A stretch of 64,000 bases of DNA from Campylobacter concisus (GTDB lineage: Bacteria > Campylobacterota > Campylobacteria > Campylobacterales > Campylobacteraceae). Location: the NCBI RefSeq assembly GCF_003048835.2, contig NZ_CP060705.1, positions 1,240,001 to 1,304,000 of the forward strand, in the 5' to 3' direction. Under the pieces are notes generated by a model. That model was not told the origin of the DNA and searched no databases. It saw only the letters and a list, made by a program, of their open reading frames with translations. Position 1 is the first letter of the stretch, and each line of letters starts with the position of its first letter. Shown in pieces: positions 58,892 to 64,000 of the stretch. A program made the position numbers and the translations under genes.

Positions 58892-59778
58892 AAATTTTAA
58901 TAGTAGAAAACGAAATTTACCTAGCTGGCTCGATGGCTAGCAAATTAGCTGACTTTGGCTACGACTGCGAGATTGCAAAGAGCGTCAAAGAGGCTTTGAA
59001 ATTTGAAAATTTTGACGTAGTGTTACTTTCTACCACACTCCCGGGGCAAGACTTCTACCCTGTCATAGAGAAATTTAAAAGCTCTATCATCATCTTACTC
59101 ATCGCCTACATCAACAGCGACACCGTGCTAAAACCGATACAAGCGGGTGCGGTGGATTACATCCAAAAGCCATTTATGATAGAAGAGCTTGTTAGAAAGA
59201 TAAGACATTTTGAAGAGTTTAGAGGCTTTAAAAACGAGATCAAAAACTACGAAAACTATATAAATTTCGCCCTAAAAGACTACGAGATACCTTGTTTTGA
59301 AGCTAAAAAGATCAAATTTCCACTTCTTTTAAAATCAAGCAAAAATGGCTACAGCGATAAATTTATCTTTAACTATGTAAAGGCTGGGAATTTACCATTT
59401 TTGTTTTTAGGCAAAGCCTGTTTTAGCGAGCTTGAAAAGGCACTTGCTCAAAGTGGCGATGAGCTCATCTACATCACAAATCTCGAAGAGCTAAAAGAGG
59501 ATGAAAAAGAGAAAATTTTAGAGCTTTGCAAAAAGAAAAAGGTGGCGATCTCAACTAGCGATTTTGCGCAAAGTGCTCCATTTGAGGAGCTTGAACTCTC
59601 CGTCCGAGATAAAAACTTTGACATCGGCGAGATCGTCACGATCGATGAATATATAAAATATATCATCGTTAATTATCAAGATAAATTCCCCGACACCGAG
59701 CTAAGCAAAAAGCTTGGAATTTCTAGAAAATCACTTTGGGAAAAGAGAAAGAAATATGACGTCAGCAAGAAAAAATAG
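58888..59778 (+). CDS. HP1021/Cj1608-type atypical response regulator
   Basis: A 296-residue regulator with an N-terminal receiver-like domain and a C-terminal Fis-like helix-turn-helix (LSKKLGISRKSLWEKRKKYD, about 272-291). The receiver has ENE at residues 7-9 in place of the acidic pair and Ser at the phospho-acceptor position (FDVVLLSTTLPG, about 42-53), so classical phosphorylation is not expected. This matches the orphan regulators HP1021 of Helicobacter and Cj1608 of C. jejuni, which respond to redox state and bind oriC and metabolic promoters. The gene order ispDF-regulator-sat-like-pgpA agrees with C. jejuni as I recall it. Confidence 0.85.
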   Translation: MKILIVENEIYLAGSMASKLADFGYDCEIAKSVKEALKFENFDVVLLSTTLPGQDFYPVIEKFKSSIIILLIAYINSDTVLKPIQAGAVDYIQKPFMIEELVRKIRHFEEFRGFKNEIKNYENYINFALKDYEIPCFEAKKIKFPLLLKSSKNGYSDKFIFNYVKAGNLPFLFLGKACFSELEKALAQSGDELIYITNLEELKEDEKEKILELCKKKKVAISTSDFAQSAPFEELELSVRDKNFDIGEIVTIDEYIKYIIVNYQDKFPDTELSKKLGISRKSLWEKRKKYDVSKKK

Positions 59779-60937
59779 TGAAATTTCTATAAACACCGAA
59801 GTTTATGGCGCCTTAGAGCTTATCAAAAACAAAATTCTCTCAAATTTTAGCGCCCTGATGGACGACGAGCAGATCAAAGAGGTGGCAAAAAAGGGCTACT
59901 TTAACGGCAAGCCGATGCCCTACTCTTTTGGCTTTGCTCCATTTGGCGAGGTCAATCAAAATATCGCTAGCAAGCTGCATGCTGGACAAAGAGTAAATTT
60001 AAATATGGACGGCAAGATCGTTGGGCACATCGACGTGGCAAAGGTCTTTAAATTTGACGAGAGTATGCGAGCTAAAAATATATTTTTAGCAAATGAAGCC
60101 AGCAACGACAAAGAGATAAACCTCGGCAAATACGGCATTAGCGGTAAATTTGAGCTATATGACGAGAGCATGCAAGAGAGCAAAAAAGCACTTTATGAGC
60201 TCATAGCCGAAAGCGGCGCTAAAAAGATAACCGCTGTCTTTTTAACAGCCGATCCATTTAACCGCGCGCATGAACGCCTAGTTAGGATGACTATCGACAA
60301 GGCCGATCTAGTCGTTGTTTTTCTCATCAGAACGCGCGAAGAGAGGCATATCGACTATGAGATCAGAAAGCAGGTGCTTGATTATTTCAACCAAAACTAT
60401 CTGCCGACAAAAAAGGTCTTTGTCTTTGCACTAAAAAACACAACTCTTTTTACCTCGCACGCCAACCCAACGCTTGAGTGTATCGCGGCCTCAAGACTTG
60501 GCGCAAACAAGCTCGTCATCGGACAAAACCACTCAGGCATCGGCATGTTTTTTGACCACAACGAAGCGCACACGATCCTTGATATCTACAAAAATGATCT
60601 AAATTTAGACGTGATCGTCCTGCCTGAGCTAGTTTATTGCAACAAGTGCAAGACGCTAGTTAGTACCAAAAGCTGCCCGCACGGACAACACCACCAGATC
60701 AAATACCACCCAGACGTGATCAAAGAGCTGCTATTTAACGGCATCATGCCACCAGCCATACTCGTGAGGCCTGAAATTTCAGCGCTCATCTTAAGCAAGC
60801 TTTATGTAAATCGCTTTAAAGATATACAAAAGCTCTGCGACGATCTCTTTGTAAATTCTGGCTTGCTTGAAAACAAAACCGACCGCGACTTTTACGAGGA
60901 GCTCATGAAGCTTTATCAGACATCATCACTCACTTAA
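59756..60937 (+). CDS. ATP-sulfurylase (sulfate adenylyltransferase)-like protein
   Basis: A 393-residue protein with a PUA-like N-terminal half and a nucleotidyltransferase half as in single-domain ATP sulfurylases. The second motif is recognisable (VIGQNHSGIGMFFDHNEAH near 258), and a zinc-ribbon-like CNKCKTLVSTKSCPHGQHHQ follows near 298. However, the first catalytic motif, normally Q-T-R-N-P-x-H-x-x-H-E, reads LTADPFNRAHERL (about 162-174), losing the Q, R, N and first H. The sulfate-activating function is thus uncertain. ATG 59756 overlaps the regulator gene by 23 bases. Confidence 0.8.
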   Translation: MTSARKNSEISINTEVYGALELIKNKILSNFSALMDDEQIKEVAKKGYFNGKPMPYSFGFAPFGEVNQNIASKLHAGQRVNLNMDGKIVGHIDVAKVFKFDESMRAKNIFLANEASNDKEINLGKYGISGKFELYDESMQESKKALYELIAESGAKKITAVFLTADPFNRAHERLVRMTIDKADLVVVFLIRTREERHIDYEIRKQVLDYFNQNYLPTKKVFVFALKNTTLFTSHANPTLECIAASRLGANKLVIGQNHSGIGMFFDHNEAHTILDIYKNDLNLDVIVLPELVYCNKCKTLVSTKSCPHGQHHQIKYHPDVIKELLFNGIMPPAILVRPEISALILSKLYVNRFKDIQKLCDDLFVNSGLLENKTDRDFYEELMKLYQTSSLT

Positions 60938-60945
60938 GGAAATTT

Positions 60946-61413
60946 ATGCAAAAGCTATTTTTGACATTTTTTGGATTTGGACTTTTACCAAAGGCGCCTG
61001 GCACTTGGGGCTCGGTGGCTGGAGCTGTGGCGGCTTTTTTTGTGCTATATTTTTTCTCAGCGACCACGCTTTTACTGGCTAGCATTTTGCTATTTTTGGT
61101 GAGCATTAGTGTTATTGATGATTTTGAAAAAAAGGTAAATTCGCACGACGAGAGCTTTATAGTGATCGACGAGGTTGCTGGCGTTTGGCTTGCTATCGCC
61201 ATTAGCGGAGCGACGATCTCTCAGCTAGTGCTTTCGCTCGTGCTTTTTAGGGTGCTTGACATCAAAAAACCATCGATCATTGGCCGGATCGACCGCAACG
61301 TAAAGGGCGGACTTGGCGTTATGGGCGATGATATGGTCGCTGGATTTTTCGCTGGCATTATTAGTGCGATGATATATGGCGTGGCTATGAAATTTGGCGT
61401 AGTTTTGCCGTAA
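60946..61413 (+). CDS. pgpA: phosphatidylglycerophosphatase A
   Basis: PgpA removes phosphate from phosphatidylglycerophosphate to give phosphatidylglycerol. The 155-residue protein starts FGFGLLPKAPGTWGSVAGAV (about 8-27), a family hallmark. The catalytic acidic region is HDESFIVIDEVAGVWLA near 61-77, and ends with GGLGVMGDDMVAGFFAG, the second acidic motif. There are four membrane segments. It is the last gene of the ispDF run and is followed by a terminator. Confidence 0.95.
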   Translation: MQKLFLTFFGFGLLPKAPGTWGSVAGAVAAFFVLYFFSATTLLLASILLFLVSISVIDDFEKKVNSHDESFIVIDEVAGVWLAIAISGATISQLVLSLVLFRVLDIKKPSIIGRIDRNVKGGLGVMGDDMVAGFFAGIISAMIYGVAMKFGVVLP

Positions 61414-61416
61414 GCT

Positions 61417-61445
61417 GAGCTAGCTATCTTGCTGGCTCTTTTTAA
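61417..61445 (+). terminator. rho-independent terminator after pgpA
   Basis: GAGCTAGC (61417-61424) pairs with GCTGGCTC (61431-61438), with one G-U wobble, around TATCTT, followed by TTTTT. It is a textbook terminator placed just after the pgpA stop. Confidence 0.85.
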
Positions 61446-61447
61446 AT

Positions 61448-62065
61448 TTAGCCCTCTCTGCTATTTTTCCATTTTAAAAACTCATCCCACTCATCTTTTG
61501 AGACTAGAACTTTATCGATAGAAATTTTCTCATCCCTGCTGAGAAATTTATCTTTGTCGTGAATTTTTCTAAAGACGATCATATTATAAAGTGAAAATTT
61601 TAGCTCTCCAAAAAGGCTTAAATTTTTCACATTTTCAGGGGTTATCTCATTGCCATTTTTATTGCTATTTTTATTGCTATTTTTGCCACCCAAAAATAGT
61701 AGATAAAGAAATGGGGTCATGAAGTTAAATCTTAAAAGTAACGCTAAAAAGCAGTTTAAAAAGCCGTGATTATATTTAATGCAAACGTAAAAGCCAAAAA
61801 CGGCGTAAATAGCTATTATAAAAAGCATAGTGTAAAAAATATAAGCTAGTCCATCATCGTTTGAAACACCTAAATACTCGCATACTGCACAAAAGATAGC
61901 TACAAAGGTGGGAAATATCACGAGTGGAAAAATGAGATGCAGTCCAACTAGGTCAAATTTACTCAGATAGACTTTTATATTTCGCCTGCCAGCAAAGATC
62001 ATCAACAAAATAGCTAGCACTATCGGCAAAAAGACTAAACTAGCATAGAGATCATTGATGTCCAA
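61448..62065 (-). CDS. membrane protein of unknown function (205 aa)
   Basis: The first ~128 residues hold about four membrane helices (for example LPIVLAILLMIFAG and YIFYTMLFIIAIYAVFGFYV). A soluble C-terminal part of ~75 residues follows, joined by an Asn/Lys/Ser repeat (KNSNKNSNKNGN, about 129-140) encoded by three 12-base units. I recognise no family. It lies downstream of another unknown membrane protein and of ccsBA, all leftward. Confidence 0.65.
   Translation of the reverse strand: MDINDLYASLVFLPIVLAILLMIFAGRRNIKVYLSKFDLVGLHLIFPLVIFPTFVAIFCAVCEYLGVSNDDGLAYIFYTMLFIIAIYAVFGFYVCIKYNHGFLNCFLALLLRFNFMTPFLYLLFLGGKNSNKNSNKNGNEITPENVKNLSLFGELKFSLYNMIVFRKIHDKDKFLSRDEKISIDKVLVSKDEWDEFLKWKNSREG
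61649..61684 (-). repeat. three tandem 12-bp units inside the 205-aa gene
   Basis: ATTGCCATTTTT followed by two exact copies of ATTGCTATTTTT. Each unit encodes four residues (K-N-S-N or K-N-G-N), so copy-number change would lengthen or shorten the linker without a frameshift. Confidence 0.85.
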
Positions 62066-62143
62066 ATTGCACTCCTATTTTTGCTTTGTAAATTTGAGTT
62101 TTGCTAACGACGTTTTGCGTTCTTAAATTTAAAAAAGCTAAAT

Positions 62144-62578
62144 TTACCTACGATTTTTGCGGTTTTCTATGCCTATCCTCTCACTGTCTTCGATCTCTGC
62201 AACATAGCTTGGATTTTTCTTTTTAGCCTCTTTGTCTAAAAAGCTAATAAGCTTTGCATCGGCATTTTGATGAGAGCAGATTAGGATTATAAAATTTATG
62301 TAGTTGCTAGCTTCTTTTGGAGCAACCTGATTTTTTTTCGCTGGTATTATAAATTTCTCTCCAAAAATTTGTATAAGCTCGAAAAGCTCGTTTTTGCTTA
62401 AAGTTTTATCACTAGCAAGTTCTTCAAGCTTTTCGATCGTGATCTCTTCTTCGCTCTCAGGCTCTATCCCTCTTACCAAGACTTGATGATCTTTGTTTTT
62501 TAACAAAAGATAGACTAGCGCGCAAATGGCCACTATAAGCAAAAAAATAAAAAAGACTATCAAGCCTTTAAGAAGCAT
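62144..62578 (-). CDS. single-pass membrane protein of unknown function (144 aa)
   Basis: One N-terminal membrane helix (GLIVFFIFLLIVAICALVYL) and a charged cytoplasmic or periplasmic domain with acidic stretch EPESEEEITIEKLEELASDK and a helical core (SKNELFELIQIFGEKF). No family recognised. It begins directly at the ccsBA stop (62579), so it is co-transcribed with cytochrome c biogenesis, which hints at but does not prove a role in it. Confidence 0.65.
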   Translation of the reverse strand: MLLKGLIVFFIFLLIVAICALVYLLLKNKDHQVLVRGIEPESEEEITIEKLEELASDKTLSKNELFELIQIFGEKFIIPAKKNQVAPKEASNYINFIILICSHQNADAKLISFLDKEAKKKNPSYVAEIEDSERIGIENRKNRR

Positions 62579-64000
62579 CTATAACCTTGTGCAAAGAGAG
62601 CGTTTCGTAAATGCAAGAACGCTCATCGCTATCATAATGGCGATGCTTATCCAGACAAAATCAGGCACTGGAAGCGGATCTCCAGCTGCGTATGAGTGCA
62701 TGCCAGCTAGATAGAAATTTACCCCAAAATAGGTCATTATGATCGACCAATAGGCAAAAAATGATGCAACAGCAAATGCGTATTGATTATTAAGCTTTGG
62801 TATAAATCTCATGTGAAGCACTGCTGCATAGACAAGGATCGAAACTAGCGCCCAAGTCTCCTTGCTGTCCCAGCCCCAGTATCTACCCCAGCTCTCATTC
62901 GCCCAAACGCCACCTAAAAAGTTTCCAAGCGTAAGCAAGCTAAGACCTAGTATCATCGCCATCTCATTTATACGCGTTGCTTCAGTGATATTACGCGCGA
63001 TCTCAGCATTTGGCTTTTTCTTATTTTGCAAGATGATAAGTAGCAAAGTAAAGCCACCAAGCAGCGAGCAAAGACCCAAAAATCCATAACTTGCAGTTAT
63101 GATAGAGACGTGGATGGTTAGCCAGTAGCTCTGAAGCACAGGCACAAGTGTCGTGATCTGCGGATCCATCCAGCTAAGGTGTGCAACAAATAGCGTAACA
63201 CCAGCTAATATAGATGTAAGCGCAAGTGCGATCGGACTGCGTTTTGCAAAGATGATGCCAGATAGACCAAGCGCCCAAGCGATATAGACCATCGACTCGT
63301 AGGCGTTACTCCAAGGGGCGTGCTCAGCGATGTACCAGCGAAGTCCAAGGCCAGCTGTGTGCGCAAGAAAGGCTAGTAAATTTATAATATACACAGCTTT
63401 AACTATGCCATTTATCTGCACTTTTGGCGCTAGCATCTTGACAAAAACAAATAGCAAAAGCGCAAGTCCAGCCAAAAGATATATCGGCGTCAAGCGGTCA
63501 AATACTTGAAATTTATTAAATAAAATTTCTATGTCTATTTTTTTCTCACTTGGCATGACGGCAGAGCCGTATTTGTGCTGATAGGCTGAAATTTTCTCAA
63601 GCACCGCATCCGCCTTACTCCAGTCATTATCCTTTGAGGCTGCATCAACAGCTGAAAAATACTCTCTCATCATGCCAACTACTAGCTCAGCCTCTTTTGG
63701 CGAGAAGTACATCATCGCACTAGCTGGCGAATACCAAGAATTTGACGGATCATCTTGTTTTGGGAAAATTTTGAAAATTTCACCGATAAATATCATATAA
63801 AATACATTTAGTCTCTCGTCGATCTTTATCACATCTTTGTCAAAAGTATTGCGTGAGCCTGGGTGTTTGCGGTTTGCTATCTCGGCAAATTTTGTTAGTT
63901 TATACTCGCTTCCGCCATCTTTTGTCGCTTTAAAAAATTCATCAAAGCTTGCGTATCTTGCATTTTCATCGACGCCTAGCTCTTTTTTTAGCTCCTTGCT
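62579..64000 (-). CDS. ccsBA: cytochrome c biogenesis protein CcsBA (3' part)
   Basis: The frame is open to the window edge (no start within it), so this is the C-terminal ~473 residues of a larger protein. It holds the CcsA half: several membrane helices around the tryptophan-rich haem-handling WWD region, read here as ANESWGRYWGWDSKETWALV (about 150 residues from the end), and conserved external histidines such as LHMRFIPKLN and AHTAGLGLRWYIAEHAPWSN. CcsBA exports haem and attaches it to periplasmic c-type cytochromes (system II). Campylobacter has the fused ResB-CcsA form of about 1000 residues, so roughly half is missing here. Confidence 0.92.
   Translation of the reverse strand, partial: SKELKKELGVDENARYASFDEFFKATKDGGSEYKLTKFAEIANRKHPGSRNTFDKDVIKIDERLNVFYMIFIGEIFKIFPKQDDPSNSWYSPASAMMYFSPKEAELVVGMMREYFSAVDAASKDNDWSKADAVLEKISAYQHKYGSAVMPSEKKIDIEILFNKFQVFDRLTPIYLLAGLALLLFVFVKMLAPKVQINGIVKAVYIINLLAFLAHTAGLGLRWYIAEHAPWSNAYESMVYIAWALGLSGIIFAKRSPIALALTSILAGVTLFVAHLSWMDPQITTLVPVLQSYWLTIHVSIITASYGFLGLCSLLGGFTLLLIILQNKKKPNAEIARNITEATRINEMAMILGLSLLTLGNFLGGVWANESWGRYWGWDSKETWALVSILVYAAVLHMRFIPKLNNQYAFAVASFFAYWSIIMTYFGVNFYLAGMHSYAAGDPLPVPDFVWISIAIMIAMSVLAFTKRSLCTRL

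Overview
ORGANISM. The window looks like a chromosomal segment of a Campylobacter species. The case rests on an AT-rich genome with frequent AAATTT runs, a poly-G contingency tract, an atypical HP1021/Cj1608-type response regulator, futalosine-route menaquinone synthesis (MqnE), a fused IspDF, a ComEC without its C-terminal domain, and gene order recalled from C. jejuni (fliP..glmU-coaBC-x-uppS-pilD-x-truA; ispDF-RR-sat-like-pgpA; uvrB..priA..ispG). Gene content would fit the C. concisus/curvus/showae side of the genus, but the species is a guess. LAYOUT. 1-13.4 kb: MFS exporter, uvrB, two small proteins, a pseudopilin, priA, an AT-rich surface-modification pair (phase-variable MBOAT acyltransferase plus SGNH-like partner), ispG, dnaB, comEC and a FlxA-like protein. 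13.4-22.8 kb: one long leftward run of touching genes, motA-motB-fliP-tolC-adaptor-RND pump-tolC-EamA. 22.9-29.4 kb: a rightward housekeeping run, glmU-coaBC-unknown-uppS-prepilin peptidase-LptF/G-type permease-truA, then tRNA-Arg(GCG). 29.5-31.8 kb: two small or J-domain genes and a dead isoaspartyl peptidase/asparaginase. 32.2-37.9 kb: a complete leftward rRNA operon (16S, tRNA-Ile, tRNA-Ala, 23S, 5S) with a recognisable promoter and boxA-like sites. 38-42.7 kb: leftward pseudopilin, GT39-like membrane protein, purine phosphoribosyltransferase, purine permease, mqnE. 42.8-49.4 kb: GlnD-like HD/ACT protein, glmS, a CsgG-like lipoprotein with a Tyr/Arg/Asp-rich exported partner, and a dead Fic gene. 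49.4-57.6 kb: mostly leftward DJ-1-like, dapD, YagU-like (rightward), unknowns, UPF0210/UPF0237 pair, mrp, thiC. 57.7-61.4 kb: ispDF, HP1021-type regulator, ATP-sulfurylase-like protein, pgpA. 61.4-64 kb: two unknown membrane proteins and the 3' part of ccsBA, which runs off the window. HOW IT FITS TOGETHER. Much of the window serves the envelope: UDP-GlcNAc synthesis (GlmS, GlmU), isoprenoid carrier synthesis (IspG, IspDF, UppS), diaminopimelate (DapD), phosphatidylglycerol (PgpA), LPS export (LptF/G type), efflux, and a switchable acyltransferase. Competence/type II-like parts (two pseudopilins, prepilin peptidase, ComEC) are scattered through it. MOST NOTABLE. A 10-G tract holds the MBOAT gene OFF; removing one G restores a full-length protein. 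Two pseudogenes are each inactivated only by three in-frame nonsense codons with no frameshift. Several enzyme homologues have substituted catalytic motifs (GlnD-like, ATP-sulfurylase-like, DJ-1-like). Two near-identical hairpins serve as terminators in opposite orientations, each with wobble pairs that favour the strand it terminates. I saw no CRISPR array, IS element, prophage or clear novel defence system. Statements about C. jejuni gene order are from memory, not from a comparison.
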